Assembly: GCA_041725895.1 (NCBI GenBank)
Contig: JBGRQA010000001.1
Span: 307,079-371,078 of the forward strand
DNA length: 64,000 nucleotides
Reading direction: 5' to 3'
DNA from: JBGRQA01 sp041725895
GTDB taxonomy: Bacteria > Bacteroidota > Bacteroidia > Bacteroidales > Marinifilaceae
Shown: positions 9,585-19,651 of the stretch, piece by piece
Position numbering within the stretch: position 1 is the first letter of the stretch
Layout: each line of letters opens with the position of its first letter
Made by a program: the position numbers and the translations under genes
Notes under the pieces: model-generated
Database searches by the model: none
Told to the model about the DNA's origin: nothing
The model's input: the letters and a program-made list of their open reading frames with translations, nothing else

Positions 9585-11999
9585 ATGATTAAACAGTGGA
9601 ACAGAATAAATAAATATGATATTCTCCTATTGATAATGCTTGGGCTTCTTTTTGTTGGGACTCGACTGAATGCGCAGGAGCGAATAAATAAGAGCCACCA
9701 TCCTCGCCTGCTGTTTCAGGCAAATGAATTGCAGCAGTTGGCAAATCAACGGCAGACGACTCACAAGGCTGAATGGCAAAGTTTGTTATCCTTTGCCAAT
9801 AAATTGGAGAAAATGGAGCCCATTGCCAAGCCCAAGTCCAAACTGGTGTTTGCTTTCCCCGAAAAGCTGGCCGCAGTGGCCCTGGTTCAGTTGTTGGATC
9901 CATCACAGCCTTACCAGGATTGTTTTGAAAAGCATTTCAGGACTCTTATGAATTGGAAAGAGTGGGATCAGTGGATTGAAGGAAAGGGAAAAGGTCCTGC
10001 CAACGACCTGGGCATCGCTCAAGCCTTGATTGCCTTGACGGCTTGTTACGATTGGCAGTACCAAAACTTTACGCCCAAAGAGAGAAAGGAGATCAGCCAA
10101 AAGTTGATTCGGATCGCCCACCATTTCTATAAGGAGTACAACCGCTTTCACACCAGGAGTTTTGCGATTATGAATTGCAATCACGGAACAAATGTATACG
10201 CTGCATTAACGGCTGTATTGTACGGTGCAGATGGTGTTCCGGAGGAGTACCAAAAGGAGTGGAGCGATTGTTTGGAGAACAAATATCAAACACTTACCAG
10301 CCAGATGAACACCAATATGAGTGATGGCTTCAGTGACGAGGGTGCAACCTATTTCATGTTCCAACTCAAAACCTACATGCAGTGGTTTGAGTTGAGACGA
10401 AATGGTTTGGGCTTAGCTTTGGGAAAGCCATACAATGAATTGGATTGGTTTAAGAATGCATCGGCTTATTGTCTGTATTCGATTCTGCCAGGAGGTGAGG
10501 ATAATTTTGGTGGTTTGGCCAGGTATGCGGACGCCAATCCTAAGTTCTGGGGTAATCCCTACTCGGTTTTTCCGGCATTGGGAAAAAACTTACAGGATCC
10601 TATTGCCCAGTGGTTGTCTTCGGAGCTCGATTTAAAAGAGGTAGAGCTATGGAGAGCTGAGAAAAAGCAGGAAAAGGATCAGGATCAAAAATCCAATTTT
10701 GATGTGTGGCGCTACATCTGGAAGGATGGAAATGTAAATCCGGTAGATCTACACACCTTGCCCAACTGGCGCTTCTTTGAGGATGCCGGAATGTTTGTTT
10801 GGCGTTCCTCCTGGAACAATAATGCCTCCTACTTTACCATTAAATCGGGGCAGCATTACCAGGGACATGGACATCCCGACGACGGACAATTCATGATTCA
10901 CAGAGCAGGAGTGCCCTACATCATCGATATGGGCTACTCTAATCCCAAATACACACTCGAACACAATGTTTTGCTGGTGAATGGCAAAGGGCAGGTAGGT
11001 GATGGTGATGTGTGGTGTGAATTTGGGGATTACCCCGGCAACCAGTCCATCTGGGGGGAAACCGACGTGCTGTTGAGTACCGGTCAATTGGAAGGAGCAG
11101 ATTATTTCAACCTGATTAGCAATCCTACCAATATGTATCCGGTAAAGGAATTGAAGAAATGGACCCGTGAAGTTATTGGCTGGAATGGGGTATTTGTAAT
11201 GCGGGATGTGATGGAGGCCAGTGAAGAAGTAGAGTTGGAACTTTTGCTTCACGCTTACACCAGCCGCAAGGACAAAAAAGATGCTTATGAATATACCAAA
11301 GACCGGAATGTAAATCCATTTTCTGCAAATGGTAACAAGGAGTGGAACATTGATCCTCGCAAAGGGAAGGCTCCGGTTCTGAAGGTAAAGGATCTTTCAC
11401 AAGGCAAATGGGAGAGCCAGGTGGATGAGGCTTGGTTTTACGATAATTATGTGCGCAAAAAGGATGGAAAAGGCTACGTTCAGTTGGGGAATGTGTTAAA
11501 AAGAAAGCAGGTGGCAAAGAACACTACCTCTCTGATGTTTTTCGGATTTGAAGATGATATGAAAGGAACCACTGTTACTCGACTAAAAAGAGGAGATGGG
11601 CTTCAAATTCGGGATGAAAGGGGCGTGCTTCTGAAGGAATTGGCCTGGGAACCCCAAAGTAGAACCAATCGCTTAAGGTTTGACGGTGAGATGGCCGGAA
11701 TTGAATGGGAAGGAGATGATGTTAAAGCCTGGTTTGGTAGGGCTATCACCAGCCTCAAGGATAAAAAGCGAGAGCTTTTCAAATCCAGTAAGAAAATGGC
11801 AGTACATGCTTTGCAAGGCAAGAAGAGTTTGATTCTGACCGTTTCATCCAAAGAGAGGAGTAAGGTTTGGCTAAGCCTACCTTCCAAATCCCCAAAGGTA
11901 CTAATGGGAAGCGATGTTGTGAATTTTTCCTATCAGAATGGAGGGATTGCCTTTGAGGTGGAAGCCGGTCAAAACACTAGAATTGTAATTGAATTTTAA
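9585..11999 (+). CDS. Heparinase II/III-fold polysaccharide lyase
   Basis: Predicted exported lyase of 804 residues acting on uronate-containing glycans. An N-terminal alpha-toroid carries NCNHGTN with H200, near the position of the catalytic His202 of Pedobacter heparinase II. The C-terminal beta-sandwich carries the family motif YQGHGHPDDGQFMIHRAGV (H428, H430) followed by IIDMGY and EHNVLLVNG. A start at ATG 9585 gives a normal signal peptide ending LNAQE and has AAAAGAG upstream; the in-frame ATG at 9552 would overlap the PL6 gene by 22 bp. The heparinase II/III superfamily covers several PL families (12, 15, 17, 21, 35, 37 and others); I cannot choose between them. Context suggests a chondroitin/dermatan or mixed GAG substrate. 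Confidence 0.85.
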   Translation: MIKQWNRINKYDILLLIMLGLLFVGTRLNAQERINKSHHPRLLFQANELQQLANQRQTTHKAEWQSLLSFANKLEKMEPIAKPKSKLVFAFPEKLAAVALVQLLDPSQPYQDCFEKHFRTLMNWKEWDQWIEGKGKGPANDLGIAQALIALTACYDWQYQNFTPKERKEISQKLIRIAHHFYKEYNRFHTRSFAIMNCNHGTNVYAALTAVLYGADGVPEEYQKEWSDCLENKYQTLTSQMNTNMSDGFSDEGATYFMFQLKTYMQWFELRRNGLGLALGKPYNELDWFKNASAYCLYSILPGGEDNFGGLARYADANPKFWGNPYSVFPALGKNLQDPIAQWLSSELDLKEVELWRAEKKQEKDQDQKSNFDVWRYIWKDGNVNPVDLHTLPNWRFFEDAGMFVWRSSWNNNASYFTIKSGQHYQGHGHPDDGQFMIHRAGVPYIIDMGYSNPKYTLEHNVLLVNGKGQVGDGDVWCEFGDYPGNQSIWGETDVLLSTGQLEGADYFNLISNPTNMYPVKELKKWTREVIGWNGVFVMRDVMEASEEVELELLLHAYTSRKDKKDAYEYTKDRNVNPFSANGNKEWNIDPRKGKAPVLKVKDLSQGKWESQVDEAWFYDNYVRKKDGKGYVQLGNVLKRKQVAKNTTSLMFFGFEDDMKGTTVTRLKRGDGLQIRDERGVLLKELAWEPQSRTNRLRFDGEMAGIEWEGDDVKAWFGRAITSLKDKKRELFKSSKKMAVHALQGKKSLILTVSSKERSKVWLSLPSKSPKVLMGSDVVNFSYQNGGIAFEVEAGQNTRIVIEF

Positions 12000-12009
12000 A
12001 AGAAATCAC

Positions 12010-14928
12010 ATGATAAAAGGAATTGTTGCACTTGGAGTTGGATTTCTCCTGAGTTTGTCTGTTCAGGGCCAATACATTGGTCTGGAAGGAAAGGTGCCTT
12101 CCAATTGGAATGCTGGTAAGGGCTCACGTTTGTCTATGAGCAAGCAGCATTATAAGTTGGGTAAGGAATCCCTGCGTTGGGACTTTAAAGCAAACAGCGA
12201 ACTTGTTGTGGAGGAGCCCGAAGGTATGAAAACGGCATTGACTACATTCAAAGGAGGCTTGATGCTATGGGTATACAACGAATTCCCTGTGGATGATATG
12301 GTCCGTTTCGAGTTTGGCAGGGAGGACCAGGTGGAGTACCTTTTTGAGTACGGTATCAACTTTAAGGGCTGGCGTGCCTGTTGGATCCGTTTCGATGAGG
12401 ACATGAAGGGACCCAAAAAGAGTAAAGACCTCACATGGATGAAGATTATTGCCCCTGCAAATGTGAAAAAGGGCAGTCTATTCTTCGATCGGATGATGTT
12501 TCCCAAAAAGCGAATCCACGACCGTGTGACTCCTGATGCGCAATTGCCCTACATCAATCCTAAGATGAACGAGAACCATTGGGCAGCCCTCTACTATTGG
12601 GAGTCTCACTTTCAGCACGACATCGAGCTGGAAAAAGAATTGAGTCCCGCGCAGAAAAGCGCATTGGGAAAAATAGAGAAGAAACTCTTGAATGCCTTTA
12701 AGGGGAAAGCTTTGAATGAGAAAGAACTGGGCAAGTTAAAGGCGAAATACCGTTCCTTTGGCATCAAAAGAAGCAAATCCGGAATCGTAGGACGTCCTTT
12801 TGTGAGCAAGGATGAGGCGATCAAAAAGAGTGAGGATATTACAATGGATAAGGTAGGTAAGGTGCTTTATGGTTTAGCCAGAAGCTACTATCATTCAAAG
12901 GATGCTGAAAGTAAGCAGATGTTTCTTGATTTGCTGGAGCATATGATGGACCAGGGGCTGGCTGTTGGCAGTGGGATCGGTACCAATCATCACTACGGTT
13001 ACCAGTTCCGTGATTATCCTCCTGCCATCTTCCTGATGAAGGAGGTATTGAAGGAGAAAGGGAAACTAGCTGAGGTTGCTCATATGATTAACTACTGGAC
13101 GGGGGTTCAGGAATATCGTGAAAAGCCTGAAGTGGGAACACTGCAAGGAGTGATGGACAACTGGAATACTACGGTTGTTCCCCGAATGCTGGCCATATTA
13201 ACTCTGGAGAATCCATTGGAACAGGTACGGGAAATGAAGGCCTTGAAGCGCTGGATGGATATCTCCCTAAAGATTGTTCCCGGTACCATGGGTGGTATTA
13301 AAGCAGATGGTTGCGGTTTTCACCATGGAGGATTGTATCCGGCCTATTGTAACGGTGGTTTTTCTGGTATTGGAGAATACCTGAAATACACAATGAATAC
13401 CCCATGGGGACTGTCGAAAGAGGCTCGCGCCAACTTTGGTTTGGCACTGCAAACTATGAAGAACTATACCCATGAATCGGATTGGGGCTACGGAATCTGT
13501 GGTCGTCACCCCTTGAGTGGGACCATGAGCAATGGAGTAAAGCGGGCCTTTGCTTTTCTTGCTTTGGCAGGAAATCCTTACAGTGGTGAGCCGATCTGGC
13601 AGGAAATGGCTGCTGCTTACCTGCGACTGGAAACCGGAAAGTCGGGCTTGAAGAAGAAGTTTGAGAAAATGGGAATCGAAGCCGAACAAAAGCCTGAAGG
13701 ACATTTTACCTATAACTACGGAGCTTTGGGGATTCATCGTCGCGACAATTGGATGGTGAGTTTAAAGGGATACAATAAAAATGTTTGGGACTCGGAAATC
13801 TATACCAAAGACAATCGATACGGACGTTACCAGAGCTACGGAACGGTTCAGGTGATGCATGGCAATGGAGCAGAGAGCGGATTTGTGCAGAAAGGATGGG
13901 ACTGGAATCGCTACCCCGGAGCAACAAGCATTCATCTGCCATTTGATTTGTTGGAGAGCCCCAACAAGAACACTCTGATGGAAAGATCGGAGGAAGGATT
14001 TGCAGGTTCATCCAACCTTGGAGGAGAATACGGAATCTTTGGCATGAAGTTGATGGAGAAGAATCGGGAGCGATTTACCCCTGACTTTCGTGCCAGAAAG
14101 TCAATTTTTGCTTTCGACGATTTGATCATATGCCTGGGATCGGACATCTCCAATAGCAATAAGGAATATCCAACGGAAACTACCCTTTTTCAAAGCTACC
14201 TGCAAAACGAAGCAATGCCCCAATACGTGAATGGAGAAAAGGCCTGGAATCAGTTTCCGGTGGAAGAAAGTTTATCTGAAGATGCCAGTCATTGGTTGAT
14301 GGATCCTTACGGAAATGGATATTGGATTGAGAAAGGAGTTAACGTTCGATTGACCAGAAAGGAACAAGCCTCACGACACAACAAGAGCAAGAAGCCTACC
14401 AAAGGGAAGTTTGCAGCTGCCTGGATTGACCATGGGCAAGCACCTCAAAAGGAGAGCTACCATTATGTGGTATTGCCGCAGTCTTCTCCGGAGAAGATGA
14501 GCGCTTTTGCAGCTGCAATGGGAAAAGTGGAGTTGGTGCCCTACCATGTGCTTCGTCAGGATCGTGTAGCGCATATCGTGCAACACAAGGAGAGTAAAAC
14601 AACTGGCTATGTCGTTTTTGAAGGCACCCAAAAGCTTGTAGACGATAAGCTGGTTTCGGTTAGTTCCTCCTCCCTGGTTATGATTCAGGAGCAAGAAGAG
14701 AAGTTGTGGCGAATAAGTGTTTGTGATCCGGATCTTCATCTACCGGAACAAAACTACACTACCCATCAGGGGAGTCACCCCATAAAAATTCAAGTGGAAT
14801 TGAAAGGGGAATGGAAGTTGATTCAGAATTCAGACTACTGTAAAATTATAAACTCCTCAAATGGGATTACCCAGGTTGAGTTTACCTGTGTGGATGGACT
14901 TCCCGTTGAAGTGAGTTTAAAGCAATAA
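12010..14928 (+). CDS. PL8 lyase, chondroitin ABC type (single-module copy)
   Basis: A 972-residue exported PL8 lyase with signal peptide MIKGIVALGVGFLLSLSVQG followed by QYIGLE. Start ATG 12010 is preferred because an upstream TTG in frame would place the signal peptide seven residues in and overlap the previous gene. Jelly-roll N-domain (about 25-180), alpha-toroid and beta-sandwich are in the order of chondroitinase ABC. The catalytic set is complete: H439 and Y446 in HGGLYPAY, R499 in CGRHPLSG and E596 in SEIYTKDNRYGRY. It ends without a type IX sorting domain, so it is likely periplasmic. It is a tandem paralogue of the next gene, aligning almost without gaps across its whole length, and shares a 10-bp separation from the upstream heparinase-like gene. 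Confidence 0.92.
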   Translation: MIKGIVALGVGFLLSLSVQGQYIGLEGKVPSNWNAGKGSRLSMSKQHYKLGKESLRWDFKANSELVVEEPEGMKTALTTFKGGLMLWVYNEFPVDDMVRFEFGREDQVEYLFEYGINFKGWRACWIRFDEDMKGPKKSKDLTWMKIIAPANVKKGSLFFDRMMFPKKRIHDRVTPDAQLPYINPKMNENHWAALYYWESHFQHDIELEKELSPAQKSALGKIEKKLLNAFKGKALNEKELGKLKAKYRSFGIKRSKSGIVGRPFVSKDEAIKKSEDITMDKVGKVLYGLARSYYHSKDAESKQMFLDLLEHMMDQGLAVGSGIGTNHHYGYQFRDYPPAIFLMKEVLKEKGKLAEVAHMINYWTGVQEYREKPEVGTLQGVMDNWNTTVVPRMLAILTLENPLEQVREMKALKRWMDISLKIVPGTMGGIKADGCGFHHGGLYPAYCNGGFSGIGEYLKYTMNTPWGLSKEARANFGLALQTMKNYTHESDWGYGICGRHPLSGTMSNGVKRAFAFLALAGNPYSGEPIWQEMAAAYLRLETGKSGLKKKFEKMGIEAEQKPEGHFTYNYGALGIHRRDNWMVSLKGYNKNVWDSEIYTKDNRYGRYQSYGTVQVMHGNGAESGFVQKGWDWNRYPGATSIHLPFDLLESPNKNTLMERSEEGFAGSSNLGGEYGIFGMKLMEKNRERFTPDFRARKSIFAFDDLIICLGSDISNSNKEYPTETTLFQSYLQNEAMPQYVNGEKAWNQFPVEESLSEDASHWLMDPYGNGYWIEKGVNVRLTRKEQASRHNKSKKPTKGKFAAAWIDHGQAPQKESYHYVVLPQSSPEKMSAFAAAMGKVELVPYHVLRQDRVAHIVQHKESKTTGYVVFEGTQKLVDDKLVSVSSSSLVMIQEQEEKLWRISVCDPDLHLPEQNYTTHQGSHPIKIQVELKGEWKLIQNSDYCKIINSSNGITQVEFTCVDGLPVEVSLKQ

Positions 14929-15009
14929 AAATTGGAACAAGAGGATGGCGAAATCCGTATTTTTCCATTCTCTTGTGACCTAACTACTACTAATACTAAT
15001 TCAATAACT

Positions 15010-18000
15010 ATGCGAAAATTTTTACTTCTGATAATTGTGGCTTTTGGTTGGTCTTTGTCACCGGTAAAAGGGCAGTATATTGGACTGGAGAACCAGGTTC
15101 CGGCTGGATGGAGTACGGATAACAGTGCCAGTCTTAGCATGAGCAGTGATCATTACAAGCTGGGGACTCAATCTCTTCGCTGGGACTGGACACAGGGAGC
15201 TACTCTTACAGTTACGAATCCTCCCAACTTGAAAACTGCAGTTAATACCTACAAGGGGGGGATGATGCTGTGGGTTTACAATGAGGTACCTGTTGATCGT
15301 ACGATTACTTTTCAGTTTGGGAAAGGCAGTAATGTAGAGTACCATTTTGAATACGGTATCAATTTTAAGGGCTGGCGGGCCTGCTGGATTCGTTTTAAGG
15401 AGGATATGAGTGGCCCAAAATCCAGCAAGGATCTGGAGTACATGAAAATTGTCGCTCCTTCGGATGTAGCTGCGGGCAGTCTTTTCTTTGACAGAATGAT
15501 ATTCCCTTCCGACCGCATTCACGACAGGGTAACTCCTGATAAGCAGTTGCCTTACATCAATCCCGATATGAATTCCAACCACTGGGCTGCTTTGTGGCAT
15601 TGGTACGATACTTATGCTCATGATATTGTCCTTTCTTCTTCCGTTACGGCTCAGGAACAGGAGGCTTTTGACCGTATTGGAGGAGAGCTGGAAAAGGTTT
15701 ATAAGGGCAGTGCTCCCTCCAGTTCAATGGTTAGCTCTGCGAAGAATGCTTTCAACGCTTTTCAAATCCGGAGAAGCAACAATAAAATCACTGGGCGCCC
15801 CTACGTGAGCGACGATGAGTACGATGCTGCTTTGCAGGATGTGAAGATGGACCAGGTGGGGCCTGTTCTAAAGGATCTGGCCAAAATTTACTACCATCAC
15901 AAGGATGCTGAGGCCAAACAAATGTTCTACGATCTTCTGGATTATGTGATGGATCAGGGTCTGAATGTCGGTAGTGGTATGGGAACCAATCACCACTACG
16001 GATACAATTTTCGGGATTTCCCACCCGCCATTTTCTTGATGCGGGATGTACTGAAAGCGGATGGGAAGTTAGAGGAAGCCTCTGCCATGCTTTCCTATTG
16101 GGCGGGAGTTCAGGAGTATCGCTTGGCTCCTAAGGTCGGAACGCTCCAGGGCCTGATGGATAGCTGGAATACGACTGTAATGCCACGCTTAATTGCAGTT
16201 ATGACCATGGAGGACAGTCCGGAAAAGGCTCGCGAATTGAAAGCCATCAAACGTTGGATGGACATTTCTTTGAAGATTGTTCCCGGAAGTATGGGGGGAA
16301 TTAAAGAGGATGGATCCGGATTTCATCATGGAGGTTTGTACCCTGCCTATTGTAACGGCGGATACGCCGGTATTGGTACCTTCCTGAGATATGTAAACGG
16401 TACCTGCTTTGCTCTTTCCAATGAAGCCCGGATCAATTTTGGAAAAGCATTGATGGCAATGCGCAATTACTCCAATCGCAAGGATTGGGGATTCGGAATA
16501 AGTGGTCGTCATCCCCTTGGTGGTTCTATGAGCAATTCGGTGAAGAATGCTTTTGCTTACCTGGCTAAATCCGGAAATCCTCACACCGGAGCTGCGGTTT
16601 GGGAGGATGTGGCTGCGGCTTACATGAGATTGGAATCTGCCAGCACTGCATTTAAACAAGAATTTGCCGGTATGGGTATCAGTGCAGAAGGAGAGCCCAA
16701 TGGGAATTATACCTACAACTACGGTGCCTTGGGAATCCACCGCCGGAATAGCTGGATGGTAAGCATAAAGGGGTACAACAAGTATGTTTGGGGTTCTGAA
16801 ATCTATACCAACGACAACCGATACGGTCGATACCAAAGTTACGGGACCATCCAGGTAATGGGGACGGGCAACCCGGTAAGCTCTTCCGAAAGTGGATTCG
16901 TTCAGGATGGATGGGATTGGAACCGTTACCCCGGAGCTACAAGCATTCACTTGCCTTTGGATCTTCTGGAGAGCCCCTATTCGGATTCCTACATGGATAA
17001 ATCCAGCGAAGGTTTTACGGGGGCTTCCAACCTGGAAGGGGAGAATGGAATTTTCGGGATGAAGCTTAGAGAGAGCAGCAAACCCAACTTTACAGGCGAT
17101 CACAAGGCCAACAAATCGGTATTCTGTTTCGAGGATAGAATCATCTGTCTGGGTTCGGATGTGGCCAATACCAATGCCTACCACAACACTGAAACTACGC
17201 TGTTCCAGGTAAATCTAAAGAATCAGTCTACACCTGTTTATGTGGATGGAAGCAATGCAGTAAGTTCCTTTCCTTACGATAATAGTTTGAGTGAGGATCA
17301 AAATCACTGGTTGATGGATCCTGTAGGGAATGGCTATTGGGTAAGACAGGGTAGTAATGTGAAAGTTTCGCGTTCGGTTCAGGATTCCCGTCACAACAAA
17401 ACCAAAGCGGCAACCCAGGGGAGTTTTGCAACGGCTTGGATCAACCATGGTGCAGCACCTGATAGTAAGACCTATGAATACGTTATTCTACCCAGTAGTA
17501 ATCTGCAAGCAGTACAGGATTTCTCCTCCAGAATGGAAGCAGAAGAAACAGCTGCCTACAAAGTTTTGCAGCAGGATCGGAAGGCGCATATCGTCTGGGA
17601 TCGGGCAAGCAATACCACCGGTTATGTGTTTTTCGAGCTGAACTCCCAGGTAAACAACGAGTTTGTGAAGGGGATTACGGCTCCTGGATTGGTGATGATA
17701 AAGGCTTCACAGGATAAGAAAGAGTTGAGCCTGAGTCTTTGTGACCCGGATTTGCATTTTCCGGAAGTGGCCTATACATCTGCCAAGCCAAGTCAGGAAT
17801 CGCTTATCGAATTGACCCTAAAGGGGAATTGGGAAGTAAGCCAAAACAATTCCAATTGCAAAGTTCTTCTTCAGGAGGACACTCAAACCCGTTTTCAGTT
17901 TACTTTGAAGGATGGTATCCCGCAGGCAATCAAACTGAAAAAAGCCGGGTATAAGCATTTGTATCGTGAGAGTTTTGAAGTGGCTCCAGGTGATAATTCC

Positions 18001-19482
18001 TACCAGCTGAATACGGCATTCGAAACCAGTTCGAAAATCTACTTTGGTCGTTATGCCATTGCTGATGTGAACAAGTACTACCTGAACGAAAGCAAGATGC
18101 AGGGAGTGGATCAGGATTGGTTCATTGCCGGAGCGGATGTTTCCCAATCGGGCACTACGGCTCCGGTGGATATAACATTGAAGAAAGTCTCCCTTGAATC
18201 CTACCAGGACTTGAAGGTACGGGTAAGTATAGGCTCGCTGATTACCCCAAAGTTTAAATTTGATGCAGGGGCAGATTCTCTTCTGGTGGAGTACCAGGCC
18301 AATGGAGCCGGGGAATACAAAAAGATTGGCGCTTTCTATGGCTATTCCAACAGTGGAAATGCATGGCACGGAGCGCTGGGACTGGACGAGGACTTTGACG
18401 GTGTGGCTGATGGCGGTGATCTGGCTGAAAAGTTCGTCGAAAATGGGGTGATGAAGGATTTCACCTTCGACATTCCGGAGGAGAATTTGACCTCTGTTCG
18501 GGTGCGGATTCGATTGGCAACCGATCATTACTACGAGGGAATTTCAATAGACAATGTGCGATTGTTGGACTTTGAGGATAACTCGCCTAAAGTCACCGCG
18601 ATTAATATTCTTTCAACTTCTGAAAGTGAGGCTCAGATCGGACTCGTTGCAAATAGTACAGGAACCATTTACTGGATGTTGCTGAATGATGGGGATGCAG
18701 TTCCTTCCTTCGATGAGGTGAAAACCGGAACGGGAGGAGTGCTTTCAGGTAAATTGGGATATTCGGTAGCAGATCAGGAGGAAGCCATTTCGATGGTAGA
18801 GCTGAAGGGTAGCTACCGCTTGTATGCAGTGCTCGAAACACAGGAAGGCAATTCCAGGGTAAAGGAATCAGCCTTACTTTCGATAGGAATCAAGGATGAG
18901 CGAGCCCCCCAGATTACAAGTCTCAATATCGACGAGATTTTGGAGCATTCAGTTGCTTGCAGTCTTGTTGCGGATGAGATGGGCTCCCTGTATTGGATGG
19001 TACGTCAACAGGAGGATTTGGCACCCACAGCAATTGAACTGCAAAATGGTACTTCTGCAGTAGTTGCTGCACAGGGAGTCTCTGTAAATGCCAACGAAGC
19101 CTGTCAAATCCGGGTGGAAGGACTGAATGAGGGGAAAGGCTATAAATTGTATTCCATAGTAATGGATGCCGCCGGAAATATTTCAGAGGTGCTGGCTTCG
19201 GAAGTTTTCAATACATTAATTACCGGTTTGCCTGAAATGGATCAGGACTTAGAGTTGGTCGTTTTTGGACGGGATGGAAGAATTGTACTTCAGGCCAAAG
19301 GATTTTCGCCCAATGGGACTTCTGTTGCTGTTTTTGATCTCACGGGACGAATGCTATCCACTGTTGAGTTACAAGGTGGAAGTGAAGTTGTCGTACCTGT
19401 CTCCAGTGGTTTGGGGGTTTACATTGTTCGTTGGCAGATGAATGGAGAGGTGAGGTCGAAAAAAATTCTTTTGACTCATTAA
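15010..19482 (+). CDS. PL8 lyase, chondroitin ABC type, with C-terminal modules and type IX sorting domain
   Basis: A 1490-residue secreted lyase. Start ATG 15010 gives the signal MRKFLLLIIVAFGWSLSPVKG then QYIGLE, exactly as in the upstream paralogue. Residues up to about 975 are the PL8 ABC-lyase core with H440, Y447, R500 and E597. Then come a jelly-roll-like module (about 977-1190, starting YRESFEVAPGDNSYQ and ending ISIDNVRLL), two related Ig/FN3-like repeats (TGTIYWMLLNDGD and MGSLYWMVRQQED, each followed by a glycine/valine-rich strand) and a type IX secretion sorting domain (about 1415-1490: ELVVFGRDGRIVLQA, FDLTGRML, GVYIVRW, KKILLTH). This copy should reach the cell surface or medium, unlike its neighbour. 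The 81-bp spacer after the upstream stop is AT-rich. Confidence 0.92.
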   Translation: MRKFLLLIIVAFGWSLSPVKGQYIGLENQVPAGWSTDNSASLSMSSDHYKLGTQSLRWDWTQGATLTVTNPPNLKTAVNTYKGGMMLWVYNEVPVDRTITFQFGKGSNVEYHFEYGINFKGWRACWIRFKEDMSGPKSSKDLEYMKIVAPSDVAAGSLFFDRMIFPSDRIHDRVTPDKQLPYINPDMNSNHWAALWHWYDTYAHDIVLSSSVTAQEQEAFDRIGGELEKVYKGSAPSSSMVSSAKNAFNAFQIRRSNNKITGRPYVSDDEYDAALQDVKMDQVGPVLKDLAKIYYHHKDAEAKQMFYDLLDYVMDQGLNVGSGMGTNHHYGYNFRDFPPAIFLMRDVLKADGKLEEASAMLSYWAGVQEYRLAPKVGTLQGLMDSWNTTVMPRLIAVMTMEDSPEKARELKAIKRWMDISLKIVPGSMGGIKEDGSGFHHGGLYPAYCNGGYAGIGTFLRYVNGTCFALSNEARINFGKALMAMRNYSNRKDWGFGISGRHPLGGSMSNSVKNAFAYLAKSGNPHTGAAVWEDVAAAYMRLESASTAFKQEFAGMGISAEGEPNGNYTYNYGALGIHRRNSWMVSIKGYNKYVWGSEIYTNDNRYGRYQSYGTIQVMGTGNPVSSSESGFVQDGWDWNRYPGATSIHLPLDLLESPYSDSYMDKSSEGFTGASNLEGENGIFGMKLRESSKPNFTGDHKANKSVFCFEDRIICLGSDVANTNAYHNTETTLFQVNLKNQSTPVYVDGSNAVSSFPYDNSLSEDQNHWLMDPVGNGYWVRQGSNVKVSRSVQDSRHNKTKAATQGSFATAWINHGAAPDSKTYEYVILPSSNLQAVQDFSSRMEAEETAAYKVLQQDRKAHIVWDRASNTTGYVFFELNSQVNNEFVKGITAPGLVMIKASQDKKELSLSLCDPDLHFPEVAYTSAKPSQESLIELTLKGNWEVSQNNSNCKVLLQEDTQTRFQFTLKDGIPQAIKLKKAGYKHLYRESFEVAPGDNSYQLNTAFETSSKIYFGRYAIADVNKYYLNESKMQGVDQDWFIAGADVSQSGTTAPVDITLKKVSLESYQDLKVRVSIGSLITPKFKFDAGADSLLVEYQANGAGEYKKIGAFYGYSNSGNAWHGALGLDEDFDGVADGGDLAEKFVENGVMKDFTFDIPEENLTSVRVRIRLATDHYYEGISIDNVRLLDFEDNSPKVTAINILSTSESEAQIGLVANSTGTIYWMLLNDGDAVPSFDEVKTGTGGVLSGKLGYSVADQEEAISMVELKGSYRLYAVLETQEGNSRVKESALLSIGIKDERAPQITSLNIDEILEHSVACSLVADEMGSLYWMVRQQEDLAPTAIELQNGTSAVVAAQGVSVNANEACQIRVEGLNEGKGYKLYSIVMDAAGNISEVLASEVFNTLITGLPEMDQDLELVVFGRDGRIVLQAKGFSPNGTSVAVFDLTGRMLSTVELQGGSEVVVPVSSGLGVYIVRWQMNGEVRSKKILLTH

Positions 19483-19592
19483 ATTTTTGGATTCGAAAGG
19501 ATCGCATCTTTACGAGTTTTTCGAACGATATTGGTCATTATCTGAATAATTCTGACACTTGGTGTCGAGGGATAATATCCACATTTGTTAGA

Positions 19593-19624
19593 CCTTTCCA
19601 TGGATGTTGAAACCCATGGAAAGG
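19593..19624 (+). promoter_or_regulatory. Perfect 11-bp hairpin in the sulfatase leader
   Basis: Arms CCTTTCCATGG / CCATGGAAAGG around a 10-nt loop, between the T9SS-PL8 stop (19482) and the sulfatase. Two in-frame ATGs (19604, 19616) fall inside the hairpin, while the ATG at 19652 is clear of it. Either a processing/stability element or a partial terminator (ATTTTT follows). Confidence 0.55.
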
Positions 19625-19651
19625 GGAATCATTTTTCAAAAAAATTACAGA

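Noticed and set aside
19604..19651. Longer sulfatase start at 19604 or 19616
   Set aside because: These ATGs lie in a stable hairpin and would add residues ahead of a natural lipoprotein-like signal.
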